Assembly (NCBI GenBank): GCA_022360105.1
Contig: JAKSDL010000079.1
Span: forward strand, 1 to 28,001
DNA from: Pseudomonadota bacterium
GTDB taxonomy: Bacteria; SAR324; XYD2-FULL-50-16; JAHJRI01
Direction: 5' to 3'
DNA length: 28,001 bases
The notes under the pieces are model-generated. The model had not been told where the DNA came from and searched no databases. It saw only the letters and a program-made list of their open reading frames with translations. Every line of letters starts with the position of its first letter. Position 1 is the first letter of the stretch. The position numbers and the translations under genes are program-made. Shown here piece after piece: positions 15,955-23,979 of this stretch.

Positions 15955-18900
15955 CTATGAAGCTGCGGGTTCGGCTGTGATTCTACGCCCCCTGACAATA
16001 ACCTCTTCCACTCCGTCAAAGTGTCCACGGGTCAAATGATGTGTGGTACCCCTTAAAGTGCGTTCAACGGAAGGAGCCGCAATGAGAAGCTGAAGTCCCA
16101 GGCTTTCACAAAAATCTGTCAGAGTGTGCAATGCATTTTGATCCAGCCTGGATGATTCATCCAGCAGCAGAAAGCGTAAACTTCCCCGGGTTTCATCTTC
16201 CCGGGTAATGTGGGATTGCTCTTCCCAGCTCATGAGTACCATAATTAGAATGGCAATCCCAACACCAATGGATTCCCCGGTGGAAAGATTGGTGGAGGTC
16301 ACTTTTTCAAAATCTTCATTACCCTCTCTCTTTACTTCGATGCTTAAACGGACATAATGCCTGTAGTCCATCAAGAGATCACCTCGCACCTTCCCCGCGC
16401 CTTCTTTTTCGTAGAGATCAGCCATCAGGGTTTCAATGGACACATTTTCTTCATTGGTTTCCGCAAAAATATCCAATTGCTGAGGCAATATATCCAGGAA
16501 ACGCTTTAACTTGGGCTGGGTTTCAATATGGATGCGAATGGTATTAAGAAATCCAAATCGGACTTTGTCCAGTTTTTCATTCAATTTTCTAATCCTGCTC
16601 TTTTGTTTTCGTATCTCTGCATTCAGATGAGAGGGGATACTTTGAACGTGGATTCTTAAGCTGTGTTCCTGCTGTGAAAGGTTGTTTTCCAGGGATTCCA
16701 GCTTTTGACCAATAGCTTCCTGTGCTTTTTCCGGATTACTGGTTTGCAGGTCCACAGGAATAACTTGTTTAATATATTGACCGATCTCTATCCAGATTTG
16801 CATGATCACATCGGCCTGATCAGTATCTTCAACATCGGTTTCTGTTATTTCCTTAATTCGTTCCAACACGGCTTTGGCATCATGAATCTTTTCCAAAGAC
16901 CCAATCAGGGTTACTTTCAGGCCGGATACCTTTCGCCAGAATACCTCGGGTTGTTTCCCGGAACCATGAATCTCTTCCATGTAGCGATCCAAAAGCTCAA
17001 CATATTTGGCATCATTTCTGGCCTCTTTATGAAACTTGGACCATTTTCCGGTTACCGGCCTGGTGCTTTCCAATTGGTTTGTAAAGCGATTATTCAGCTT
17101 GTTGTAACCACTGTTTAGTTGTTTGTTCTCTGCCTCAAGCTGATAGCTTTTTTCCTTGGTTTGATTCAGTTGTTTATCCAGCTCCCTTTTTTCAGCGATC
17201 AGTGAGTCCATGGCATATTGAGCCTGCTCCAAATCTCCTTCTGCACCGGATGCTCCGGCTTGGGAAAGATTATCTTTAAGTAGTTCCAGCTGGCCTTTTA
17301 AAGTATTTAATCTGCCCTCTTCAGCGTGAAAAGTTTCAGCAGCCTTTTGAGTATCTATTGCCTGCTGTTCGATGAGCTTAGATATCTCAGACAGTTTGGA
17401 TTCAATGTCAGAAAGCTGTGATTCGGTGTGCTGGTTGATGCTTTTTTCCTGATCCAGCATCGAAACCTGTTCTTTGTACTGAAAATGGTCTTTGGACTCA
17501 TTGAGCCGTTCCAATACCTCTTGAATGGTCCTGAGGCGTTCCAGATGCTCACGGGCTGCTTTTTCACCTTCCTGCAGCTTATCCAGCGCGTCGCCTAATG
17601 GGGACTGAAGTACTTCAAGCCCTTGCTTGAGCTGATTGAGAAGAGGAAACTTGTCCTTATATTGGCTTTCCAGTTGCTGAGTATCTGTCAATTCCTGTTC
17701 AAGCTCGGTGAGTTGCTTGTCGAGATCTTGACCATCCAGCAATTCTCGTAATGGATAATATTGTCTAAGGGTGTCTTCTTTTTCTTCCAGGTGGTCCAGT
17801 TGGGATTGAATGCTGGTTTTATCGTCTTCCAGCTTTTTGAGCTTGGTTTCGACGGCTTTTTGTTGCTCAGACAGTTCTTTGATTCTGTCCAGGGGCGAAG
17901 AGGTGGCACCATCCGGATTTAAAAAGGCAAGTTTATTAGCCAGGGCCTGGTTTTCCTTTATATGTTTGATTTTAAGATCGTTTTCTTCCAGGGCTTTGGA
18001 GATTTCCTTAATCCGGGCTGCCAGTTTTTCTGTTTGTTGTAATCTGGCTTCTTTTCCTAATACAGGATCAGATGGCAGCCTGCTTAATCTCCAGGCATCC
18101 CCGTGTTTCACCAGAATCGAGTTGTTCATTTCCACAGCTTCAGGCATTTTCTCCTGATGCGTTTCCTCTACCAACCAGAGGTTTTCAGGCAAATCAAAGC
18201 TTCCGGCCAGTTCATTGGCCGTTTTGTGAACATTTTTAACGACCAGGGAATTGCTCAAGGGACCCAGCCTGCTTTCCAGATTCGCAGACCAGTCCGCCGG
18301 GATCTCTTCGTACCGATCAGCCAGAAGAGTTCCATAGCCTTGCTCCGCAAGCTTTTTTAATTCGGGGTGTGTCGATTTCTCACTTATCAGGTAGTTATAG
18401 GAACGCTGGATGCGCTTCTGTCTGGACTTCAAATCGTATTTCTCAAGATTCAACTGCTGCAGCTGGTCTTCGTAGCGAACATTCAAATTGGAAAGATCCA
18501 GGGTATTATCAATCGTTACCGCGGCACGATCTTCCAGATCTTTTTTAATCTGTTTGTATCTGTCCCATTCGTTTAACTGTCTTTCCAGTGCCGGTAACTG
18601 GTCTGTGATCGATCGAAGTTGGTTGGTTTGGGACTCGATTGTTTCCTGAACGGTTTTTAATTCAGCTTTTCTCTCTTTTAATTGGCTAAGAAGAGTTTCC
18701 CTGGCGACATCAAACTTTTCCCGTGAATTGATTTCTAAAAGATCAGCTGTTTTTAAGGCCTGCTGGAGCCTGTCCCTGTTTTGGATGCTTTCTTTTAACC
18801 GACCTATTTTTTCAGGTAATTGATCTGCTGCGACAATCCGGTCTTCCAGTGCCGACAATTTTTCAACCACCAGCGAAGCTTTATCACCTGCTTCTTCCGG

Positions 18901-20382
18901 AAGGATTTCCTGTTCGGAAAGTTGGCTCAGAATTTTGAAATAGTTTTCAAAGAGATCCTGCTTCAGACTGGCATCACTCAATTCAAAATAAAGTTTTTGA
19001 TGAGTATCTTTTGCAGCATGGTAATCCTGCCGACTTTTTTTCAGTTCTTCGGCCACGGCTTCAATAGCAAGGTCTTTTGAATTCAGCAACGATTGAGCTT
19101 CTGTTAGCAGCTTTTCTGCCTGCTGATACAATCCCACCTGCTTGGACAGTTCCTGCCACGCTTTTCCTGCATCTGAAAGTTGTTTTGCCAGTTCCATCTG
19201 CTGGGAGTTTAACGAACGCTGTTCTTTTTGCAGTTCTATCTCTTTTGCTTTCAAGGCTTCATAATCGGATCGGGCCGATTTTTCAATTTCCAGTTGCGCC
19301 TGGTAATCGGTTTCCTTGCTTTTAAATTCCCTGCTGATTTTAGTCGCTTCCAAACAACGATTAAGTCTTTGCCGAGCCAGATCCAACTCTTCGTTCTTTT
19401 TTTCCAACGCTTCTTCAATAGACAACTGTTGCTGATGCATCGCAGCGATCTCATTTTCACAGGCATCCCACTTCAGCTTCAGTTCCCGTTTTTCAGCGCG
19501 CAGTTGCAGTGCCTTTTTCAGCTTCTGTTCTGCTTCCAACCTGGTGGCAAAAAAGGCTGAGGAATACATGCTTAACCCGGTGTCGTAGACCTGGCGAATA
19601 ATCTCACGAACCGATTGATATCGTTGAATGGCCGAACGAGTTCGTCGGCAGGTCTTGAGATTATGCTCCATCTCATTGATTCCCTGCACCAGTTTATCGT
19701 TTTCCGGCAACAGGTAGTCTCTCAAACTGGTCTGGAGAGATCGGGACAATCCACCGTACAGGCTGGTATGCAGCAATTGGTTGTACTTTTTTCGTTCCTC
19801 ATTTTCGATCAGCCTGATGGGTGAAATGTCTTTTTCAAACATGAATTGAAAATAATCCTTGGCATGTCTGAAATTGACCAGTTCACCCCCAACTTTCTTG
19901 CAGGCTTCACCAATTTCATCTAATTCCGGAATTTCCTGTTGATTGGTTTCCAGATTATGACGCAACAACAGTTTCTCTATGTCCACATCCGGCGAGAGGT
20001 TACTTACCGCAAAATGCTTCAGGCTAACCTGGGGATAGGTTTTTTTAATCAGCTGAACCCCTACCAGATGCCTCTCGTTGGCTGATGTGACAATATCAAG
20101 CACACTGAAGATCGGTTCTTCGCGGTTATGTTCATCCTGGCCGATTCTGCCGTAAAGTCCTTTGTCTTCATTTCGACGGGAACTGACTGTTGTTACGTTC
20201 TGAAAATTAAGGAAATTCAGATCGGGGATTAAACAGGTGTAAATGGCAATCATGATCGTGGTCTTACCGGTACCGTTTGCTCCCTCAAGGATGGTCATGC
20301 CGGAATCAATATCAAAAGGCTGAAAGAACATACCTTTCCAGTTGATCAACACAGCCCGCTGAATTCTGGTATTATTACTCAT
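15955..20382 (-). CDS. mukB: Chromosome partition protein MukB (SMC-like condensin ATPase)
   Basis: A 1475-residue MukB, close to the 1486 of E. coli. The N-terminal head has Walker A GANGTGKT at 34-41 and the MukB-typical SLYGGLSRSLQTSLRDYLLP block at about 207-226. Long coiled coils flank a hinge at about 670-780 (GTLLADRYEEIP, SRLGPLSNSLVV, LPENLWLVEE, WRLSRLPSDPVLGKEAR). The C-terminal head has the signature LSTGESIG (S1367) and Walker B RFLLLDESSRLD (D1408, E1409). These lie within a residue or two of the E. coli positions. The protein is the motor that loops and compacts DNA. It is more like true MukB than the shorter MksB or JetC. An upstream ATG would add ten basic residues, but GGAGG lies six bases before the ATG at 20382. 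It overlaps mukE by eight bases. Confidence 0.95.
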   Translation of the reverse strand: MSNNTRIQRAVLINWKGMFFQPFDIDSGMTILEGANGTGKTTIMIAIYTCLIPDLNFLNFQNVTTVSSRRNEDKGLYGRIGQDEHNREEPIFSVLDIVTSANERHLVGVQLIKKTYPQVSLKHFAVSNLSPDVDIEKLLLRHNLETNQQEIPELDEIGEACKKVGGELVNFRHAKDYFQFMFEKDISPIRLIENEERKKYNQLLHTSLYGGLSRSLQTSLRDYLLPENDKLVQGINEMEHNLKTCRRTRSAIQRYQSVREIIRQVYDTGLSMYSSAFFATRLEAEQKLKKALQLRAEKRELKLKWDACENEIAAMHQQQLSIEEALEKKNEELDLARQRLNRCLEATKISREFKSKETDYQAQLEIEKSARSDYEALKAKEIELQKEQRSLNSQQMELAKQLSDAGKAWQELSKQVGLYQQAEKLLTEAQSLLNSKDLAIEAVAEELKKSRQDYHAAKDTHQKLYFELSDASLKQDLFENYFKILSQLSEQEILPEEAGDKASLVVEKLSALEDRIVAADQLPEKIGRLKESIQNRDRLQQALKTADLLEINSREKFDVARETLLSQLKERKAELKTVQETIESQTNQLRSITDQLPALERQLNEWDRYKQIKKDLEDRAAVTIDNTLDLSNLNVRYEDQLQQLNLEKYDLKSRQKRIQRSYNYLISEKSTHPELKKLAEQGYGTLLADRYEEIPADWSANLESRLGPLSNSLVVKNVHKTANELAGSFDLPENLWLVEETHQEKMPEAVEMNNSILVKHGDAWRLSRLPSDPVLGKEARLQQTEKLAARIKEISKALEENDLKIKHIKENQALANKLAFLNPDGATSSPLDRIKELSEQQKAVETKLKKLEDDKTSIQSQLDHLEEKEDTLRQYYPLRELLDGQDLDKQLTELEQELTDTQQLESQYKDKFPLLNQLKQGLEVLQSPLGDALDKLQEGEKAAREHLERLRTIQEVLERLNESKDHFQYKEQVSMLDQEKSINQHTESQLSDIESKLSEISKLIEQQAIDTQKAAETFHAEEGRLNTLKGQLELLKDNLSQAGASGAEGDLEQAQYAMDSLIAEKRELDKQLNQTKEKSYQLEAENKQLNSGYNKLNNRFTNQLESTRPVTGKWSKFHKEARNDAKYVELLDRYMEEIHGSGKQPEVFWRKVSGLKVTLIGSLEKIHDAKAVLERIKEITETDVEDTDQADVIMQIWIEIGQYIKQVIPVDLQTSNPEKAQEAIGQKLESLENNLSQQEHSLRIHVQSIPSHLNAEIRKQKSRIRKLNEKLDKVRFGFLNTIRIHIETQPKLKRFLDILPQQLDIFAETNEENVSIETLMADLYEKEGAGKVRGDLLMDYRHYVRLSIEVKREGNEDFEKVTSTNLSTGESIGVGIAILIMVLMSWEEQSHITREDETRGSLRFLLLDESSRLDQNALHTLTDFCESLGLQLLIAAPSVERTLRGTTHHLTRGHFDGVEEVIVRGRRITAEPAAS

Positions 20383-21031
20383 CGCCTTCCTCCGTCTCTT
20401 CCTCTGATTCAAAAGGATTTTCTCCTTTTACGATGCTTTCCATAGCCTGCTGAGGATTATCCAGATTGCGAATGGGATCCATAAAACGGAAAATGGGTTT
20501 CCTGGGATAGATTCTGCTAAAGTCCGGGTTAATGGTTACAAAACCGTAACGGGAAAGCTCTCTCAAAGAACGTTTCACAGCCTGTTGCACGTTAAGGTAA
20601 TCCTGCTCGCTGACTGATTCCTTGCTCTTTTTTCTTTTTAAAAAAGTGCGGACAACCTGCTGCTTTCCCAGCATCAGCTCAATCCTGTCCAGTAATTCAT
20701 CTAAACTAAAATAACCGGAGGATTCCAGGTATTGCGGGTCCATTTTCATTAACGCCAGAAACTGACTGATAATCATCGATTCAATTCCCAGCTTGTAGGT
20801 CTTGATAGTGCCGGAAACGGGGTGCAGGTAGTAATAGCCTTCCGTAGCATAGAGGAGTTCATAACCATATAACTCGTAAAACATCTCTATTTTATCCTGA
20901 ACCCGGCTGATAAATTCAAACGATTCGATCTCCTCTTCATCACAGTGCCACCCTGTCCTAAGTTTCATATCCAATTCGGGAAACAAGGGGTCCATTAATA
21001 AATCGTGAAGATCGTTAATCTCTTTTTCCAT
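20375..21031 (-). CDS. mukE: Condensin subunit MukE
   Basis: A 218-residue MukE (E. coli 234). Recognisable blocks are LFPELDMKLRTGWH followed by an acidic helix at about 17-36, EGYYYLHP at about 64-71, and a second winged-helix region with VKRSLRELSRYGFVTINPDF. The segment YPRKPIFRFMDPIR follows, and the tail is strongly acidic (SEEETEEGDE), as in known MukE. MukE dimers bind the kleisin MukF and regulate the MukB ATPase and its DNA contact. It lies between mukF (123-base gap) and mukB (8-base overlap), which is the canonical F-E-B order. No strong Shine-Dalgarno precedes the ATG at 21031. I keep this start because the LFPELD block lies close to it, as in the family. Confidence 0.92.
   Translation of the reverse strand: MEKEINDLHDLLMDPLFPELDMKLRTGWHCDEEEIESFEFISRVQDKIEMFYELYGYELLYATEGYYYLHPVSGTIKTYKLGIESMIISQFLALMKMDPQYLESSGYFSLDELLDRIELMLGKQQVVRTFLKRKKSKESVSEQDYLNVQQAVKRSLRELSRYGFVTINPDFSRIYPRKPIFRFMDPIRNLDNPQQAMESIVKGENPFESEEETEEGDE
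20389..20393 (-). promoter_or_regulatory. mukB: Shine-Dalgarno site deciding the mukB start
   Basis: On the minus strand GGAGG lies inside the end of mukE, six bases before the ATG at 20382. It favours this start over the in-frame ATG at 20412 and implies translational coupling of mukE and mukB. Confidence 0.7.
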
Positions 21032-21095
21032 GAGTTATTGTGAGTAAATGAAGGCTTTAAAAGTGCCCAAACCGGTAATTTTTAAGCAAACACAA

Positions 21096-21125
21096 ATTAT
21101 GGAATGAGCGTCAACGAACAATCAA
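21096..21125 (-). promoter_or_regulatory. Candidate internal promoter for mukE-mukB
   Basis: On the minus strand TTGATT (21120-21125) and CATAAT (21096-21101) are spaced by 18 bases within the 123-base gap between mukF and mukE. This could give extra transcription of mukE and mukB. The match is moderate and could be chance. Confidence 0.3.
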
Positions 21126-21154
21126 TACATGCAAACAGCAATATCCGGTGAGGT

Positions 21155-22495
21155 TCAGGGCTCTCCTAAATCTATTTCCAGATTCTGTAATTCAAACTGA
21201 AGATCGGCCAGGGGTTTTTCCCAGGCAGTATTGCTGGTTGGTTTTTGCTTCAGCTCTTTCAGCATAAGATCGATCAGCGTACCAATATGCGGATACACAT
21301 GATCCACTGTGTGACTTTCCAGGAAAGGACGGATGATGTCGGTGAGATTCAGGGGAATCTTATTTTTTAGTCGGTTTTTGATCTCTTCGATCATCAAATC
21401 CAGCACCAGGTTGCCATCATCATCCAGCAAGTCATCATTTGCAGGTTGAGGGATTGCCCTCGCTATCCTCTTTTTGGATTGGGTGTAAACCACCTCCTGT
21501 AATCCTCTATAAACAGGGGGGTCGATCAGGTCCACAAACCACGGGTTTTGGGAAAACTGTTGTATGTTCTCTTTCAAGGTCTGGGAAAGCTCACGATTAG
21601 GGTCAAAACGTACAATGGATTGCAGAAAATCATTAACCCTGCGGTAATACTGAGACCAGGAAGCAACCCTTTCCTTTCCCCATTGCTCCAGTTGATCCAG
21701 GCGAAGATAAATCGTGTCGATGAGATTAAGGACAGGCAATTGCCCAAGAGCTTCGGCAGCTTCGTATATTTCATTCAAACCCTGCTTGACGGCGGTATTT
21801 TCTGAAAGCAGGGTGCGATAAAGCTCCTGTAGGGTTTGTCCGGTGGTTTCCAACAAAGATTCACAGGCTTCCAAAGCTTCCAGCCAGCTTTTTTCCAGAA
21901 GATCGCTGATCTCGGTGCGAACTTCCTCCTGCTCCAGATCCAATCCTCTTTGACGTTTTTCGATCGCATTCAGTAATTCAACCACGACATGCTTTAAAGG
22001 CTGAATAACCGATTCTTCCCAAAAATGCGCCGATCCGCTGGAAGCAAGTGATTTTCGAATATCGGACAAGAGGGAAAGAATTCTGGAAGTAATAATAGTC
22101 AGGTTTTGCCTGGTTAACTTATCGTCAGCTGAAAGATAGGAGAGGATCGATTCTCCCAGCGGCGAAACATCGAACAAAGGTTGCTGGCTCAGACCGCCAC
22201 TATCAACCCGAATCAGCAGACTGTTTTTAATAAGCCGGTCAATCGCCCGATGAGTACGTTGTTTTAGTGATTCGGGGTTCCCTTCAACCAATTCGTCAAC
22301 AATACTGTGTACCTGCTCCAACTCTGAAAACCGCAGGGAAAACGTTTGCCTGATTTCGGCAAAGGTATGAATACCAGCTAAAAAAGCCGTATCCAGTCGA
22401 TTAATGTTTAATCTGAAATCGGTTTGAAAAGCTTTGGTGACGGCATTCGGTACAGATTGGTCTTCGCTAAAAGGATTGGATTCTGATTGACTCAT
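21155..22495 (-). CDS. mukF: Condensin kleisin subunit MukF
   Basis: A 446-residue MukF (E. coli 440). An N-terminal winged-helix and dimerisation region has conserved spacing (AFLAGIHTFAEI; RTHRAIDRLIKNSLLIRV; LFDVSPLGESIL). A helical middle follows, with HFWEESVIQPLKHVVVELLN and EKRQRGLDLEQEEV. The next block, LDQLEQWGKERVASWSQYYR then VNDFLQSIVRFDPNRELSQTL, closely matches E. coli MukF. The C-terminal winged helix includes NLTDIIRPFLESHTVDHVYPH. MukF is the kleisin that bridges the two MukB heads and recruits MukE. It is the first gene of the operon. In E. coli a methyltransferase gene precedes mukF; here the upstream neighbour is the divergent chalcone-isomerase-like gene. The ATG at 22495 has only a weak AAGAG site. 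Confidence 0.93.
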   Translation of the reverse strand: MSQSESNPFSEDQSVPNAVTKAFQTDFRLNINRLDTAFLAGIHTFAEIRQTFSLRFSELEQVHSIVDELVEGNPESLKQRTHRAIDRLIKNSLLIRVDSGGLSQQPLFDVSPLGESILSYLSADDKLTRQNLTIITSRILSLLSDIRKSLASSGSAHFWEESVIQPLKHVVVELLNAIEKRQRGLDLEQEEVRTEISDLLEKSWLEALEACESLLETTGQTLQELYRTLLSENTAVKQGLNEIYEAAEALGQLPVLNLIDTIYLRLDQLEQWGKERVASWSQYYRRVNDFLQSIVRFDPNRELSQTLKENIQQFSQNPWFVDLIDPPVYRGLQEVVYTQSKKRIARAIPQPANDDLLDDDGNLVLDLMIEEIKNRLKNKIPLNLTDIIRPFLESHTVDHVYPHIGTLIDLMLKELKQKPTSNTAWEKPLADLQFELQNLEIDLGEP

Positions 22496-22598
22496 AGTCT
22501 CTTAAAAGGGCCTTATTAAACGACTTGCGGAGGTTGTTCAGTAAAAGCCATTGGTGTGACATTAATTTTGATGACTGCAAATGTTCGAAAATACCTGT

Positions 22599-22696
22599 GG
22601 TATCAAATCGATGTCAACGGCTTTTTTCGTTGGCGGATATCATTATGAATTTAATAAAGATCGCAATTTGGAATCCTGATAAGGTATCAAATCGAT
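22599..22696. repeat. Pair of exact 14-base direct repeats, 84 bases apart, upstream of mukF
   Basis: GGTATCAAATCGAT occurs at 22599-22612 and again at 22683-22696, in the 404-base divergent gap 22496-22899 between mukF and the chalcone-isomerase-like gene. An 84-base offset equals about eight helical turns, so both sites would face the same side of DNA. They could be binding sites for one regulator, or the remains of a duplication. I saw no gene in this gap. Confidence 0.5.
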
Positions 22697-22899
22697 CCAG
22701 GTCAGAGTTTCCGAACGTTTGCTCACAAACTGGAGCAGAAATCCCATCAAGGCGCCTTGAAAAAGCGACGGACTGTTGTTAAGCTCTTGCCTGAGATATA
22801 AGATGAAACAGACAAAATGATGCAGTTCCCCTGTTTATAAAGGGTAAGAGACGAAGTTTCGATTTAAGGGATATTAATCTTAGCGATGGAGCCAATGCG

Positions 22900-23463
22900 A
22901 TGAGTCGAAAGTTAGTTATCGGACTGATGCTTTTTATGTTTTTACCATTTCAGGGTACCGCCAAGGAAGTTTCCGGGGCAGAGATTCCTGAAAAGCTGGA
23001 AAGAGCCGGGATTACCTTTGTTTTAAACGGTGCAGGGATTCGATCCAGGTTTTTTGTGAATATTTATGTCAGTGCACTATACCTGGAGGATCGCTCACAG
23101 GACTCGGAGAAGATCCTAAGGGATGACAGGAATATGGGTATTCGCCTGCAAATCGTTTCCGGTTTTGTGGATCAGGATAACCTGAAAAGTGCGATCAAGG
23201 ATGGATTTGAAAGCGCTACAGGCGGAAACACCCAACCAATCCAACCTCAAATTGAACGTTTCCTGGAGCTGATGAGTGAAGAAGTCAACAAAGGCGATTA
23301 TTTTGATTTTATCTATCTCCAGAGCTCCGGCTTAAGAGTCTACAAAAACGACACCTTCCTGGAAGATATTAAAGGGCTGAACTTCAAAAGAGCTTTTTTT
23401 GGAATCTGGCTGGGAGATGATCCGGTTGATGATGATTTAAAAGAGGAAATGCTTGGATTGTAA
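22900..23463 (+). CDS. Secreted chalcone-isomerase-like protein
   Basis: A 187-residue protein with a signal peptide (about residues 1-21, cleavage near GTA-K) and a chalcone isomerase-like fold domain. Family features visible are AGITFVLNGAGIRSRFFVNI, then YVSALYLEDRS, YFDFIYLQSSGLRVYKND and the final RAFFGIWLGDDPVDDDLKEE, which is highly typical. Bacterial members are periplasmic; most lack the flavonoid enzyme activity and their role is unknown, with lipid or fatty-acid binding suggested for the fold. Length is normal and the C-terminus complete. GGAG about eight bases before the ATG supports the start. The gene is divergent from mukF and followed 33 bases later by a strong palindrome that may act as its terminator. 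Confidence 0.85.
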   Translation: MSRKLVIGLMLFMFLPFQGTAKEVSGAEIPEKLERAGITFVLNGAGIRSRFFVNIYVSALYLEDRSQDSEKILRDDRNMGIRLQIVSGFVDQDNLKSAIKDGFESATGGNTQPIQPQIERFLELMSEEVNKGDYFDFIYLQSSGLRVYKNDTFLEDIKGLNFKRAFFGIWLGDDPVDDDLKEEMLGL

Positions 23464-23495
23464 TTCTCCCCCGCAGTAATACCTGTAATTTAAAC

Positions 23496-23522
23496 GTAGG
23501 GTGGGTAACTCCGTTACCCACC
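23496..23522. repeat. GTAGG-TGGG-type palindromic repeat, copy B
   Basis: GTAGGGTGGGTAACTCCGTT continues with ACCCACC. The arms GGTGGGTAAC and GTTACCCACC pair perfectly over ten bases with a three-base loop. It lies 33 bases after the stop of the chalcone-isomerase-like gene and may reduce read-through, although no T run follows directly. Confidence 0.7.
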
Positions 23523-23588
23523 AACCTGATTCATATAACCATTCTTTCTTTTTAAATCTCCATAAAGTCATAATAGTTGGGACTGATT

Positions 23589-23657
23589 GTCATCCTGAAC
23601 GATAGTGAAGGATCTGTCATAGACCTCGAGAGATTCTTCACTATCGTTCAGAATGAC
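23589..23657 (+). repeat. Dispersed palindromic repeat, copy 2 (intact hairpin)
   Basis: Arms GTCATCCTGAACGATAGTGA and TTCACTATCGTTCAGAATGA can pair over about 26 positions with few mismatches, around a middle of about 15 bases. It is similar to 2585-2690 in the opposite orientation, and similarity extends left into the GGGACTGAT flank. The element lies between two GTAGG-type palindromes in the 516-base gap 23464-23979. Confidence 0.75.
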
Positions 23658-23803
23658 TCCTTCTTTGTTAATTGCCTTTAGTAAAACTCTGATGGCTTCT
23701 CTGTGAAACTAAAATACCACTGTGATGAGTGGATGTAAGTCCATTCAACTGTTTGCTAAAAGAGCAGAATTAAAATTAAATTCTTCACTTCGTCCATAAC
23801 ATT

Positions 23804-23830
23804 GATGGGTAAGCAAGTTACCCATCCTAC
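23804..23830. repeat. GTAGG-TGGG-type palindromic repeat, copy C (inverted)
   Basis: GATGGGTAAGCAAGTTACCC continues with ATCCTAC. Its reverse complement, GTAGGATGGGTAACTTGCTT..., matches copies A and B. Orientation is opposite to copy B about 300 bases away, so B and C flank the dispersed palindrome at 23589-23657. Confidence 0.7.
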
Positions 23831-23899
23831 ATTTGTCAAATACCCTTCCCTTTCTAAACCTTTGCCCATAAAGGCTTTATAAAATTGTTAAAAAAATTG

Positions 23900-23932
23900 T
23901 TGACAAGGGTGTATTTACGCCTTAGTGTTATA
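23900..23932 (+). promoter_or_regulatory. Candidate promoter of the ABC transporter operon
   Basis: A perfect TTGACA lies at 23900-23905. The best -10 is unclear: TAGTGT at 23923-23928 has the ideal 17-base spacing but is a poor match. GTTATA at 23927-23932 looks more like a -10 but is spaced by 21 bases. The region overlaps the palindromic operator described next. Confidence 0.5.
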
Positions 23933-23949
23933 GCTAACTAGTGCACTAA
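23922..23949 (+). promoter_or_regulatory. Palindromic operator, probably for the YtrA-type GntR repressor
   Basis: TTAGTG (23922-23927) and CACTAA (23944-23949) are perfect inverted repeats, and TAGTGCACTA (23939-23948) is itself a perfect palindrome. The pattern AGTG...CACT with a spacer of about one helical turn resembles operators of the YtrA subfamily. It overlaps the -10 region and lies 30 bases before the ATPase gene, well placed for autorepression by the GntR protein encoded at the end of this operon. Assignment of the binding protein is inference. Confidence 0.55.
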
Positions 23950-23979
23950 AAATTTACAACAAAAACGTCAAAGGCTCAA

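Noticed and set aside
15955..22495. Wadjet (JetABCD) or MksBEFG plasmid-defence locus
   Set aside because: Subunit lengths and motifs match MukF, MukE and MukB proper, and no JetD/MksG toprim nuclease gene lies on either side.
22525..22782. Open frame of 85 codons between mukF and the chalcone-isomerase-like gene
   Set aside because: It has no ribosome site, unusual composition and no recognisable motif, and it spans the direct repeats.
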